Shown piece after piece: positions 18,112 to 26,636 of a DNA stretch of 64,000 nt. Below the pieces are notes generated by a model, which had not been told where the DNA came from, searched no databases, and saw nothing but the letters and a program-made list of their open reading frames with translations. This DNA comes from Phycisphaerae bacterium (GTDB lineage Bacteria; Planctomycetota; Phycisphaerae; UBA1845; Fen-1342). The position numbers and the translations under genes are program-made. The DNA lies in assembly GCA_030428945.1 (NCBI GenBank), contig JAUIEC010000013.1:99125-163124 (forward strand), given 5' to 3'. Every line of letters begins with the position of its first letter. The first letter of the stretch is position 1.

Positions 18112-19508
18112 ACACCGCGCAACGATCCGCCGTCGCGCTCGTCGCCCTGCTGGTCCTGGTCGGGCCGGCCCGCGGGCAACTGGCGCGGACCTCGATCGAC
18201 AAGCTCTTCAGCCCGTACAAGAAGGCCCGCTACGCGCTGTGCGTCCGCGACCTGCAGACCGACCGCGAACTGGTCGCGATCGCGGCCGACCGCCCGCAGA
18301 AGCCGGCCAGCGTGCAGAAGCTGTTCATCACGGCCGCGGCGCTGCACCGCTTCGGTCCCGACTTCGCGTTCCGTACGCGGGTCTACCTGGACGGCCCCGA
18401 CCTGCTGATTGTCGGAGGCGGCGATCCGGGTCTGGGGGACGAGCGCCTGGCGGAGAAGGCCGGGCGGGCACACCTGGCGGAGTTCGACGCGTGGGCGGAG
18501 GCCCTGGACGCGCGGGGTGTCTCGCAACTGCGGCACATCGCGCTCGACGACACGGTGTTCGAGCAGGCGTTCCGGCATCCCGACTGGCCGGCGAACCAGG
18601 CGGCCAACTGGTACCAGGCCCCGGTGGGCGGGCTGAACCTGAACGACAACTGCCTGGACGTGCGGGTGGTGGCCGGCGGCGGGAAGGTCCGGGCCGAGAC
18701 GACGCCGCGGGTCGGCGAACTGATCCTGAAGACGAGCCTGGTGGCGGCGGAGAAGCATCGCCCGATCGCGACGCGTGCGATCGGTCAGGACGTGATCGAA
18801 GTGCGCGGCCCGGTTTCGAAGAGTGCCGGGCTGGGTTCGGTCGCGGTCGGCGTGCCGTCGCTGTACGTCGGCGCGGCGGTGAAGGCCGAACTGGAGGCGC
18901 GGGGCGTGGCGGTGACGGCCGGGCTGGTGCGGCGTCCGCGGGGGGCGGCCGGGGACCCCGTGCTGCTGGCGACGCACGCGACGAGCCTGCCGGACGTTCT
19001 CTGGCGGACCAACACGTTCAGTCAGAACATGTTCGCCGAGGCGCTGCTGAAGTCGCTGGCGGCGTATCGGGGGGACGGTCAGCGGAGCGGGACGGCGGGC
19101 AGTTGGGAAGCCGGGCGGGCGGTGCTGCGGCAGGAACTTGGTGCGCTGGGGGTGCCGTGTCCGACGGCGGTGTTCCGGGACGGGAGCGGTCTGAGTCACG
19201 ACAACCGGGCGACGGCCCGGCAGATCACGGCGCTGCTGGCGCGGATGTGGCGGCATCCGCATCGGGCGGTGTTCCAGGCGAGCCTGGCGCGTCCGGGGGA
19301 GCGCGGCACGATGGAGCGGCGGTATCGCGATCCGCGGCTGAAGGGCCGGGTCTGGGGCAAGACGGGGACGATTTCGGGCGTCCGCAGCCTGGCGGGCTAC
19401 GTGCAGACGGCGGATGGCACGTACGCGTTCGCGTTGCTGATCGACGGGTCGGTCCCCGCGGACCTGCCGGCGAAGGTCTGCGTGGCGCTGGTGGAGGGGC
19501 TGGAGTGA
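18108..19508 (+). CDS. dacB: D-alanyl-D-alanine carboxypeptidase/endopeptidase, PBP4 family
   Basis: The protein has a Sec signal peptide (residues 1-24) and the three penicillin-binding motifs of the S13 peptidase family: SVQK at 68-71 with the acylating serine, SQN at 305-307, and KTG at 418-420. The long insert between the first two motifs is typical of PBP4. It trims or cuts peptidoglycan cross-links in the periplasm. It starts with GTG overlapping the rluD stop. An array of eight-base repeats begins 7 bp after its stop codon. Confidence 0.92.
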   Translation: MNTAQRSAVALVALLVLVGPARGQLARTSIDKLFSPYKKARYALCVRDLQTDRELVAIAADRPQKPASVQKLFITAAALHRFGPDFAFRTRVYLDGPDLLIVGGGDPGLGDERLAEKAGRAHLAEFDAWAEALDARGVSQLRHIALDDTVFEQAFRHPDWPANQAANWYQAPVGGLNLNDNCLDVRVVAGGGKVRAETTPRVGELILKTSLVAAEKHRPIATRAIGQDVIEVRGPVSKSAGLGSVAVGVPSLYVGAAVKAELEARGVAVTAGLVRRPRGAAGDPVLLATHATSLPDVLWRTNTFSQNMFAEALLKSLAAYRGDGQRSGTAGSWEAGRAVLRQELGALGVPCPTAVFRDGSGLSHDNRATARQITALLARMWRHPHRAVFQASLARPGERGTMERRYRDPRLKGRVWGKTGTISGVRSLAGYVQTADGTYAFALLIDGSVPADLPAKVCVALVEGLE

Positions 19509-19515
19509 TGCCAGA

Positions 19516-19563
19516 GGGAGCGAGGGAGCGAGGGAGCCAGTGAGACTGGGAGTCAGGGAGCGA
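19516..19563 (+). repeat. Octamer array, GGGAGCGA type (6 units)
   Basis: Six consecutive 8-bp units: GGGAGCGA twice, then GGGAGCCA, GTGAGACT, GGGAGTCA and GGGAGCGA. The array starts 7 bp after the dacB stop and reads in the dacB sense. Units of the GTGAG type inside it link this variant to the other octamer arrays in the window. Confidence 0.85.
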
Positions 19564-19664
19564 GAGGGGTGATGCGCGGGGGGCGCTTGCTCCGCTGACG
19601 GCTTCGGGGACAATGCGAAGGAACTCGCGCGTCTGGTGAGCGGACGTGCCCAACGGAGAACGAT

Positions 19665-20285
19665 ATGCGGAAAGGAATCTGGCTGGGCAGTGTTCTGGCT
19701 GCCGGCCTGCTGGCCGTCCTGCTGATCCCGCAGCGGAGCGCGGCGACGAGCGGCTTTGCCGGGCGGGTCGGAAGTGTCAACATCGGCCTGGCGTTTCTGG
19801 AATACCAGCGGAAGAAGGACCTGGACGAGGAGATGCGTTCGATCGAGAGTTCGATCAACCTCGAGATGAACACGCGGCGGAGCCGGATCGACTCGTTCCA
19901 GCAGGTCCTGGACGCGATGAACCCGGACGATCCGACCTTCCTGAGCAAGAACGGCGAACTGCTGAAGATGCAGATCGAGTTCCGCAACTGGTTCGACCTG
20001 AAGCAGGCCGACATGAACCGCAAGATCGGCGTCTGGACCGCGCGGATCTACGGCGAGATCAACGCGGCGATCGCGGAGGTGGCCCAGCGCGACGGCTACG
20101 ACGTGGTGCTGTACCACGACGACTTCAACCCGGGCGCGTTCGACCCCGAGCAGTTGCAGGAACAGATCGGGCGGCGGCGGGTGCTGTACGTCAGCCCCGG
20201 CAGCGACCTGACCCGGACCGTGATCGAGGCACTGAACAACAAGTACCGCAACGCCCCGCGGGCGCCGATGCTCGGGACCCCGTAA
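19665..20285 (+). CDS. OmpH/Skp-family periplasmic chaperone
   Basis: The 206-residue protein has an N-terminal signal/anchor (WLGSVLAAGLLAVLLI) and an OmpH-like core: GRVGSVNIGLAFLEYQRKKD, a long charged coiled-coil, and a return helix with IAEVAQRDGYDVVLY. Skp/OmpH holds outer-membrane proteins in the periplasm before BAM insertion. It lies 8 bp before lpxD, the same ompH-lpxD-lpx order found in many diderm bacteria. GGAG sits 6 bp before the ATG. Confidence 0.88.
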   Translation: MRKGIWLGSVLAAGLLAVLLIPQRSAATSGFAGRVGSVNIGLAFLEYQRKKDLDEEMRSIESSINLEMNTRRSRIDSFQQVLDAMNPDDPTFLSKNGELLKMQIEFRNWFDLKQADMNRKIGVWTARIYGEINAAIAEVAQRDGYDVVLYHDDFNPGAFDPEQLQEQIGRRRVLYVSPGSDLTRTVIEALNNKYRNAPRAPMLGTP

Positions 20286-20293
20286 GAAGACGC

Positions 20294-21346
20294 ATGTCAG
20301 ATTTTGCCCTGTCGATCGCGGAAATCGCCCAGCGCCTGGACGCCGAACTGCTCGGTGACGGCCGCGGCGTGATCCGCCGTCTCGCCACCCTCGAGACCGC
20401 CGGCGACGACGCGCTCGCCTGGCTCGGCAGTACCCGCTACGTGCGACAACTGGCCGCGACGGCCGCGGCCGCCGTGCTGGTTCCACCGGGCGACCTGCCG
20501 GAGGGCGGTCCGCCGCGGATCCGCGTGCCCGATCCGGACCTGGCGATGCTGACGGTCTCGACCTGGTTCGCCCCGCCGGTCCGGACGCCCGAGTCCGGCG
20601 TGCACCCGACCGCCTGGGTGGCCGCCGACGCGGTCGTCGAGGGCGCATCGATCGGGCCGCACTGTTCGGTCGCGTCCGGCGCGCGGGTCGGGCCCGGCAG
20701 CGTTCTGGTGGCCGGGGTTCGAATCGGGGCGGATGCCCGGGTCGGCGCGGACTGCATGCTGCGCGAGAACGTCGTCATCGGCGACCGCTGCGAACTGGGG
20801 GCGCGGGTCTCGATCTTTCCGAACGCGACGATCGGCGCGGACGGGTTCGGTTTCCTGTTTCGCGACGGGCAGTTGCACCGGGTGCCGCAGATCGGGACGG
20901 TCGTGCTGGAGGACGATGTCGAGATCGGCGCCAACACCTGCGTGGACCGGGCCCGGCTGGGAGTCACCCGCATCGGCCGCAGCACGAAGATCGACAACCT
21001 GGTGCAGGTCGCGCACAACTGTGACATCGGGCCGGGCTGCATCCTGGCCGGGCAGGTCGGCCTGTCCGGATCGGTGACGCTCGAAGGGGGCTGCGTGCTG
21101 GGCGGGCAGGTCGGCGTGATCGATCACGTCCGGGTGCCGGCCGGGACGCAGGTGGCCGCCAAGGCGGGTGTCATGGGCCCGCCGGAGGCGCCTCGGCTGC
21201 GTGGCATCCCGGCCGACGAGTGGACCCGCGAGGGGCGGCGACTGGTCGCGCTGCGCAGGCTGCCGGACGCGCTGAAGGAACTGCGGGCCCTGCAAAAACG
21301 AGTACAGCAACTTGAATCCGCAACGCACAATTCAACGCGAAGCTGA
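20294..21346 (+). CDS. lpxD: UDP-3-O-acylglucosamine N-acyltransferase LpxD
   Basis: The protein (350 aa) has the LpxD N-terminal domain, then a left-handed beta-helix built of hexapeptide repeats (from about residue 105), with the catalytic-histidine segment VQVAHNCDIGPGC, and a C-terminal helix pair. It transfers the second acyl chain to UDP-acylglucosamine in lipid A synthesis. The ATG at 20294 lies 8 bp after the ompH stop. Its last 35 bases also encode the start of the next gene. Confidence 0.95.
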   Translation: MSDFALSIAEIAQRLDAELLGDGRGVIRRLATLETAGDDALAWLGSTRYVRQLAATAAAAVLVPPGDLPEGGPPRIRVPDPDLAMLTVSTWFAPPVRTPESGVHPTAWVAADAVVEGASIGPHCSVASGARVGPGSVLVAGVRIGADARVGADCMLRENVVIGDRCELGARVSIFPNATIGADGFGFLFRDGQLHRVPQIGTVVLEDDVEIGANTCVDRARLGVTRIGRSTKIDNLVQVAHNCDIGPGCILAGQVGLSGSVTLEGGCVLGGQVGVIDHVRVPAGTQVAAKAGVMGPPEAPRLRGIPADEWTREGRRLVALRRLPDALKELRALQKRVQQLESATHNSTRS

Positions 21347-22628
21347 GGTCCGCGGCCGGGGGCTGTTCACCGGCGGGCCGGTGCAGTTGCGTTTCAAACC
21401 CGGGCCGCCGGGTTCGGGGATCACGTTCGTCCGCTGCGACCAGCCGCAGCCGGTGCAGATCAAGGCCGAGATCGAGAACCTGAGCAAGCGTGCCCGGCGG
21501 ACGTCGCTGCGGAACGGATCGGTCACGATCGAGACGGTCGAGCACTGCCTGGCGGCGGTCCGCGGCCTGGCGATCGACAACCTGGTGATCGAACTGGACA
21601 ACGCGGAACTGCCGTCGGGGGACGGCAGCGCGCAGCCCTTCGTCGACGCCCTGGTGGATGCCGGCATCGAGGAACAGGGCACGCCGCGGCAGCACTACGA
21701 CATCAGCGACGTCGTGCGGGTGACCGAGGGGGATGCGGAACTGGTCGCCTGGCCGGGTGTGCCGGGGCAGCTCGACATCTTCTACGAGCTGGACTACGGG
21801 GCGGACGGTCCGGTCGGTCGGCAGACGCACAAGGTCACGCTCAGCGAGCAGAGTTTCCTGGACGAGATCGCGCCGGCCCGGACGTTCGTGACGGGTCCGG
21901 AGGCCGAGCAGTTGCGTTCGGCCGGGCTGGGGACGCACCTGACGTACCAGGACATCCTGGTGTTCGGGCCGGAGGGTCCGATCGACAACGCCCTGCGGTT
22001 CCCGGACGAGTGCGTGCGTCACAAGATCCTGGACCTGATCGGCGACATGATGCTGCTGGGGCGGTTCGCCTGCGGGCGGATCCACGCCCGCAAGTCGGGG
22101 CACAGCCTGAACCACGAGCTGGTCAAGCGGCTGATCGAACAGCGCAGCGCCGACGACCTGTTCCAGCAGTTGCGGCGGCCGCCGTCGCTGGACATCAACA
22201 GCGTCCGGCGGATCCTGCCGCACCGCTACCCGATGCTGATGATCGACCGGGTGATCCACATCGAGGGCGATCGTCGCGCGGTCGGGATCAAGAACGTCAG
22301 CGTGAACGAACCGTATTTCCAGGGGCATTACCCGCGTCAGCCGATCATGCCGGGCGTGCTGATCATCGAGGCGATGGCCCAGCTCGGCGGGATTCTGCTG
22401 TCGCAGAAGCTCGAGCACACCGGTAAGATCGCGGTCCTGCTGAGCCTGGACCGGGTCAAGTTCCGCCGGCCGATCGCCCCCGGCGACCAGCTCGTGATCG
22501 AAGCCCGCAACAAGCGCGTGCGGGCCCGCTCGGGCGAAGTCGCCTGCAAGGCCGAGGTGGCCGGCGAACTGGCCGCCGAGGCGGAGATCCGCTTCGTCCT
22601 CGTCGATGCCGCAGAGCAGACCAACTAG
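21312..22628 (+). CDS. lpxC-fabZ: LpxC-FabZ fusion: UDP-3-O-acyl-GlcNAc deacetylase / hydroxyacyl-ACP dehydratase
   Basis: Residues 1 to about 280 are LpxC with zinc ligands H78 (VEHCLAA), H237 and D241 (RHKILDLIGD), and the catalytic H264 (GHSLNHEL). Residues 290-438 are FabZ with H339 (YFQGHYP) and E353 (the IIEAMAQ helix). The first half deacetylates the lipid A precursor; the second dehydrates 3-hydroxyacyl-ACP, the same acyl pool that LpxA and LpxD draw on. Translation appears to start at TTG 21312 inside lpxD, giving QRTI, the usual LpxC N-terminal motif. Such fusions are known from Bacteroidetes, Planctomycetes and relatives. Confidence 0.95.
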   Translation: MNPQRTIQREAEVRGRGLFTGGPVQLRFKPGPPGSGITFVRCDQPQPVQIKAEIENLSKRARRTSLRNGSVTIETVEHCLAAVRGLAIDNLVIELDNAELPSGDGSAQPFVDALVDAGIEEQGTPRQHYDISDVVRVTEGDAELVAWPGVPGQLDIFYELDYGADGPVGRQTHKVTLSEQSFLDEIAPARTFVTGPEAEQLRSAGLGTHLTYQDILVFGPEGPIDNALRFPDECVRHKILDLIGDMMLLGRFACGRIHARKSGHSLNHELVKRLIEQRSADDLFQQLRRPPSLDINSVRRILPHRYPMLMIDRVIHIEGDRRAVGIKNVSVNEPYFQGHYPRQPIMPGVLIIEAMAQLGGILLSQKLEHTGKIAVLLSLDRVKFRRPIAPGDQLVIEARNKRVRARSGEVACKAEVAGELAAEAEIRFVLVDAAEQTN

Positions 22629-22643
22629 GAAGCAAAGGCAGGC

Positions 22644-23528
22644 ATGGCCCGAATTCACCCGTCCGCAGTCGTAGATCCCCAGGCCGAACTGGCCGAGGAC
22701 GTCGAAGTCGGCCCCCTGGCGCACGTCGGTGCCGGCGTGCGACTGGGACCGGGCTGCATTCTGCACCCGCACGCGACGGTGCTGGGACCGGCCACGTTCG
22801 GGGCCAACAACGTGTTCTTCTCGCACTGCGCGGTCGGCTCGGCCCCGCAGGACCTGAAGTACAAGGGTGGTCCGACCAGCCTGCAGTGCGGCGACGGGAA
22901 CCAGTTTCGCGAGAACGTGACGATCCACCGCGGAACCGAGACGGACCGGCACAGCGGCGGCATCACGCGGATCGGCGACAACAACTTGTTCATGGTCGGC
23001 GTGCACGTCGCCCACGACGCCGAGGTCGGCAATCACTGCATCCTGGCCAACAACGTGCTGCTGGCCGGACACGTCAAGCTCGAGGACTGCGTCAACGTCG
23101 GCGGGGCCGCGGCGATGCACCACTTCGTGACGGTCGGGCGAAACGCGTTCGTCGGCGGGCTGACGCGGGTGACGCACGACGTGCCGCCCTACGTCAAGAT
23201 CCAGGGCTACGACCAGGAGGTTCGCGGCCTGAACATCGAGGGTCTGAAGCGCTGGCAGTTCGACCTGGACTCGATCCGCCTGCTGCGCGACGCGTTCCGG
23301 CTGATCTATCCCCGCGGCGGCGGACGCTCGGCCGGGCGAACCGTCGCGGCGATCCGCGAACTGCGCGAGAGCGACATGCTGACCGACCCGCACGTGCGCT
23401 ACCTGGTCGACTTCCTGCAGCGCAAGCTGGACATCGGCGTCTTCGGCCGGGCCCGCGAATCGCTGCGGACGGACCAGCCGGCGGATCGACAGAGTTTCTA
23501 CGGGCAGAGCCAGCCGGAGGGAGCATGA
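22644..23528 (+). CDS. lpxA: Acyl-ACP--UDP-sugar O/N-acyltransferase LpxA
   Basis: The protein is a hexapeptide beta-helix (residues 1-190) with the LpxA catalytic motif VHVAHD (H124) and a C-terminal helical domain starting at GLNIEGLKR. It adds the first 3-hydroxyacyl chain to the UDP-aminosugar. It lies 15 bp after the lpxC-fabZ fusion, and its stop overlaps the start of the following oxidoreductase by ATGA. Whether the acceptor is UDP-GlcNAc or UDP-GlcNAc3N cannot be read directly; the neighbour raises the question. Confidence 0.95.
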   Translation: MARIHPSAVVDPQAELAEDVEVGPLAHVGAGVRLGPGCILHPHATVLGPATFGANNVFFSHCAVGSAPQDLKYKGGPTSLQCGDGNQFRENVTIHRGTETDRHSGGITRIGDNNLFMVGVHVAHDAEVGNHCILANNVLLAGHVKLEDCVNVGGAAAMHHFVTVGRNAFVGGLTRVTHDVPPYVKIQGYDQEVRGLNIEGLKRWQFDLDSIRLLRDAFRLIYPRGGGRSAGRTVAAIRELRESDMLTDPHVRYLVDFLQRKLDIGVFGRARESLRTDQPADRQSFYGQSQPEGA

Positions 23529-24595
23529 GCCAGCCAGTCCGAGTCGCGGTGATCGGTGTCGGCCACATGGGGCGGCATCACGTTCGCAAGTACCACGAGA
23601 TGCCGGGGGCCGAACTGGTGGCGGTGATCGACCGCGACCTCGAGCGGGCCCGGACGATCGCCGAGCCGTTCGGGGCGCCGGTGGCCGCGGCCTGGTCGCC
23701 GGAGCTGGACGTGCAGGCGGTCTCGATCGCCGTGCCGACGGTCCACCATCTGCCGGTGGCGCGTCCGCTGATCGAGGCCGGGATCCCGGTGCTGATCGAG
23801 AAGCCGCTGGCCGGCTCGGTGGCCGAGGCGGACGAGATCATGCGTCTGGCGAAAGTGCACGGAACGATGGTGGCGGTCGGGCATACCGAGCGGTTCAACC
23901 CGGCCGTCCGGGCGGTGGACCGGCTGGGGATCACGCCGAAGTTCATCGAGACGCACCGGATCAGTCCGTTCACGTTCCGCTCGGCGGATGTCGGGGTGGT
24001 GTTCGACATGATGATCCACGACATCGACATCGTGCAGCACCTGATCCGTCAGCCGCTGGAGCGGGTCGACGCGGTCGGCGTCAACGTGCTGGGCCCGCAC
24101 GAGGACATCGCCAACGCGCGGGTCGCCTTCGCCCGCGGCGCGGTCGCGAACCTGACGGCCTCGCGGCTGGCCCTGAAGACCGAGCGGAAGCTGCGGATCT
24201 TCAGCGAGTCGGCGTACGTTTCACTGGACTACCAGTCCAAGAGCGGCGTGGCGATCACGCTGGACCAGAACCTGGACGTGATCCAGTTCGCCCGCGAACG
24301 CAACATCGACGATCTGGCGCAACTGGCCGGGACGGACTTCGGCAAGATGGTGCAGGTCGAGCCGCTGACGATCGAGGACAAGGACGCGCTCGAGGACGAA
24401 CTCGATTCGTTCCTGCAGGCCGTCCGCAACGGAACGCCGCCGCCGGTCACGGCCGAGGACGGGGCCGCGGCGATCCGCCTGGCGACCAGCATCGTGGAAC
24501 GCGTCGAGAGCCACCGCTGGGACGGCAGCGATTCCGAACGGACCGGACTGGCGGCCGACATCTTCGGGCAGGCGGCCCGGCCGGACTACGAATGA
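23525..24595 (+). CDS. Gfo/Idh/MocA-family NAD(P)-dependent oxidoreductase
   Basis: Residues 6-20 (VAVIGVGHMGRHHVRKYHEM) form the Rossmann GxGxxG region; EKPLAGS near residue 97 is the conserved EKP motif; the C-terminal half is the GFO_IDH_MocA beta-sheet domain. The ATGA overlap with lpxA suggests a role in the same pathway. The family includes GnnA, which oxidises C3 of UDP-GlcNAc ahead of amination by GnnB. No GnnB-like aminotransferase is seen in this window, so GnnA is only a possibility. Confidence 0.88.
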   Translation: MSQPVRVAVIGVGHMGRHHVRKYHEMPGAELVAVIDRDLERARTIAEPFGAPVAAAWSPELDVQAVSIAVPTVHHLPVARPLIEAGIPVLIEKPLAGSVAEADEIMRLAKVHGTMVAVGHTERFNPAVRAVDRLGITPKFIETHRISPFTFRSADVGVVFDMMIHDIDIVQHLIRQPLERVDAVGVNVLGPHEDIANARVAFARGAVANLTASRLALKTERKLRIFSESAYVSLDYQSKSGVAITLDQNLDVIQFARERNIDDLAQLAGTDFGKMVQVEPLTIEDKDALEDELDSFLQAVRNGTPPPVTAEDGAAAIRLATSIVERVESHRWDGSDSERTGLAADIFGQAARPDYE

Positions 24596-24690
24596 CGGGT
24601 GGGCGGAAAGGTCTTACGACCCGGCCCGCCAGCCGTTAGGATCGCGGCGCGAACAACTCGAACCACGCACGCAGGAAGGCAGGGACGCCG

Positions 24691-26031
24691 ATGCAGTTGG
24701 TGCACGACCGGAACCGGATGACGCTGGCGCTGTTGCTGGCGGTGCTGACCGGATGCCAGGGCTTTGATCTCGGGCTCGGCGGCAACCGGCAGTCGCCCGA
24801 CCGGAACCGGGTGCCGCGTCCGGCCAACCTGCCGCCGGCCAGTGTTCGCGAAGCGCCCCTGCGGCCGGCCCCGCTGCCGCAGTCCGACCCGGTGCGGGCC
24901 GTCTGGGTGGCCCGCTTCCACTACCACACCCCCGACGAAATCAGCGACATCATGCGGTCGGCGGCCGAGATGGGATTCAACACCGTCCTGTGGCAGGTCC
25001 GCGGGAACGGGACGGTGGCGTACCCCTCGCGGCTGGAGCCCTGGTCGCGGAAGTACCAGCACCAGCATCCCGGGTTCGATCCGCTCGAGATCGCGGTCAA
25101 CGAGGCGCGGCGCCACGGCCTGCGGATCGAGGCGTGGTTCAACGTGATGCCCGGCTGGCGAGGCCCGAACCCGCCGGACACGCCGAACCAGTTGTGGCAC
25201 ACACGTCCGGACTGGTTCCTGCGGGATGCCGACGGCGTGCGGGCGCCGCTGGGCAACTTCTACGCGATCCTGAACCCGTGCCTGCCCGAAGTGCGTGATC
25301 ACATCACGCAGGTGGCGGCCGAGATCATGCAGAACTACGACGTGGACGGCCTGCACCTGGACTACGTGCGGTATGCCTGGGACACGACGCCGGATGCCCG
25401 GGCCCGTTTCCCGCGCGACCCCGACACGCTGCGACTGTTCTTCATGGAGACCGGACGGTTCCCGGATGACGATCCGGACGCCTGGGACAGTTGGCGGGCG
25501 AACCAGTTGACCCGCCTGGTCGGCAACCTGCGTGATGTCGTCCGTCTGAACCGTCCCGGGGCGACGCTGACCGCCTCGGTCTGGTCGACGCCGCAGGTCG
25601 GCTATCGCGACTACCTGCAGAACAGCATCGCCTGGCTGCGGAGCGGCCTGCTGGATGCGCTCTACCCGATGGCCTACACCGACCAGGCCCCGCAGTTCGC
25701 ACAGTACATCGGGGCCTACCACGAACTGGCCCAGGGCGGACGGGTGATCCCGGGGCTGGGGGTCTACAAGCACGAGCAGTTCGAACAGACCGCGGCGCAA
25801 CTCGAAAGCTGTCAGCGCTGGGGCGGCGACTTCGCGGTCTTCTCTTACGCATCGCTGGCGCCGGTCGGCGGCGACGTCTCGCAGTCCGGCGAGAAGCGCC
25901 TGCGCGAGAACCAGTTGCGGGCCGTACGACGCGAGGCCCTGCTGCACATCACCCGCCCGGCCGCCACCGGGGTCGCCCGGGCCGCGCACGGAGACGTTCG
26001 CCATGGCGTCCCGCCGCTCGTGGCTGACTAA
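24691..26031 (+). CDS. GHL10-type glycoside-hydrolase-like lipoprotein
   Basis: An N-terminal lipoprotein signal (LALLLAVLTGC, then Cys) leads into a DUF187/GHL10-like TIM barrel: AVWVARFHYHTPDEISDIM, NTVLWQVRGNG, GLRIEAWFNVMPGW, and NYDVDGLHLDYVRYAW with an HLDY(V/I)R strand typical of the family. It probably acts on an envelope or environmental polysaccharide. ATG 24691 and ATG 24718 are both possible; the second leaves a tighter signal peptide. The last 29 bases overlap dgkA. Confidence 0.85.
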   Translation: MQLVHDRNRMTLALLLAVLTGCQGFDLGLGGNRQSPDRNRVPRPANLPPASVREAPLRPAPLPQSDPVRAVWVARFHYHTPDEISDIMRSAAEMGFNTVLWQVRGNGTVAYPSRLEPWSRKYQHQHPGFDPLEIAVNEARRHGLRIEAWFNVMPGWRGPNPPDTPNQLWHTRPDWFLRDADGVRAPLGNFYAILNPCLPEVRDHITQVAAEIMQNYDVDGLHLDYVRYAWDTTPDARARFPRDPDTLRLFFMETGRFPDDDPDAWDSWRANQLTRLVGNLRDVVRLNRPGATLTASVWSTPQVGYRDYLQNSIAWLRSGLLDALYPMAYTDQAPQFAQYIGAYHELAQGGRVIPGLGVYKHEQFEQTAAQLESCQRWGGDFAVFSYASLAPVGGDVSQSGEKRLRENQLRAVRREALLHITRPAATGVARAAHGDVRHGVPPLVAD

Positions 26032-26353
26032 GTTCGCGGTCGCGCTTCGCGGACTGCGGCGCGGCGTGGCCGGACAGGACAGTTTCCTGGTTCATATCCC
26101 GATCGCGGTCGCGGTGATGGCGGCCGGCTTCTGGTGGGATCTTTCGCCCGAGCGGTGGCTGCTGCTGGTGCTGTGCATCGGCGTGGTGCTGGGGGCCGAG
26201 TTGTTCAACACGGCGCTCGAGAGGCTGGCCCGGGCGGTGACACGCGAGCATGACGAGAACATCCGCGACGCGCTCGACATCGCCAGCGGCGCGGTGCTGC
26301 TGCTGAGCCTGACGGCGGCGGTGGTGGGCGTGGTGGTGTTCGGCACGGGCTGA
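26003..26353 (+). CDS. dgkA: Diacylglycerol/undecaprenol kinase, DgkA family
   Basis: The 116-residue protein has three membrane segments and the conserved motif GAELFNTALERLARAV, in which the two Glu and the Asn bind Mg-ATP. It also keeps GLRRGVAGQDSFLVH, the amphipathic N-terminal element. Enzymes of this family phosphorylate diacylglycerol or undecaprenol for lipid recycling. It starts 29 bp inside the preceding gene, so the two are coupled. Substrate cannot be told from sequence alone. Confidence 0.92.
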   Translation: MASRRSWLTKFAVALRGLRRGVAGQDSFLVHIPIAVAVMAAGFWWDLSPERWLLLVLCIGVVLGAELFNTALERLARAVTREHDENIRDALDIASGAVLLLSLTAAVVGVVVFGTG

Positions 26354-26369
26354 CTCCGGGGGTTGCGGA

Positions 26370-26429
26370 GCTCGTCCTGCTTGTCCGATCGAATGCAGTC
26401 CCCCAACCGACTTGAGGGAGCGAGGGAGC
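26370..26429 (+). repeat. 60-bp direct repeat, copy 1
   Basis: This block matches 26491-26550 at about 56 of 60 positions, 121 bp apart. It consists of a unique lead (GCTCGTCCTG...GAATGCAGTC, CCCCAACCGACTTGA) and the start of an octamer array. Confidence 0.85.
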
Positions 26430-26447
26430 AAGGGAGCGAGGGAGCAA
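26416..26447 (+). repeat. Octamer array, GGGAGCGA type (4 units)
   Basis: Four units alternating GGGAGCGA and GGGAGCAA, immediately after the conserved lead CCGACTTGA and followed by GGTGCCACTG. Same sense as the upstream dgkA gene, 62 bp from its stop. Confidence 0.85.
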
Positions 26448-26490
26448 GGGGCAGGTGCCACTGTTCTCGCGCCGTGCTGCTGGGATCGGC

Positions 26491-26550
26491 GCTCGTCCTG
26501 TTGGTCCGATTGAATGCAGTCCCCCAACCGACTTGAGGGAGCGAGGGAAC
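26491..26550 (+). repeat. 60-bp direct repeat, copy 2
   Basis: Second copy of the block at 26370-26429, with substitutions such as TTGG for CTTG and GATTG for GATCG. Lead and array were duplicated together. Confidence 0.85.
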
Positions 26551-26568
26551 GAGGGAGCCAGGGAGCGA
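26537..26568 (+). repeat. Octamer array, GGGAGCGA type (4 units)
   Basis: Units GGGAGCGA, GGGAACGA, GGGAGCCA and GGGAGCGA. Part of the duplicated lead-plus-array block. Confidence 0.85.
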
Positions 26569-26593
26569 GGACCTGGGCGCGTGGGCACCCGAC

Positions 26594-26630
26594 CTCTTTC
26601 ACGCCTTCACGTTTTCACGTTTTCACTTGA
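26594..26630 (-). repeat. Octamer array, GTGAARGA type (4 units)
   Basis: On the minus strand the sequence after the stop of the lipoprotein gene at 26637 reads AAGTGAAA, ACGTGAAA, ACGTGAAG, GCGTGAAA: an 8-bp period with GTGAA cores, in the sense of that gene. Confidence 0.75.
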
Positions 26631-26636
26631 TTGCAA

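Noticed and set aside
17775..20648. 957-residue minus-strand frame
   Set aside because: Runs antisense through rluD, dacB, ompH and lpxD, all supported by motifs.
20713..20730. tRNA T-loop-like GGTTCGAATC
   Set aside because: It is inside lpxD with no acceptor or anticodon stem around it.
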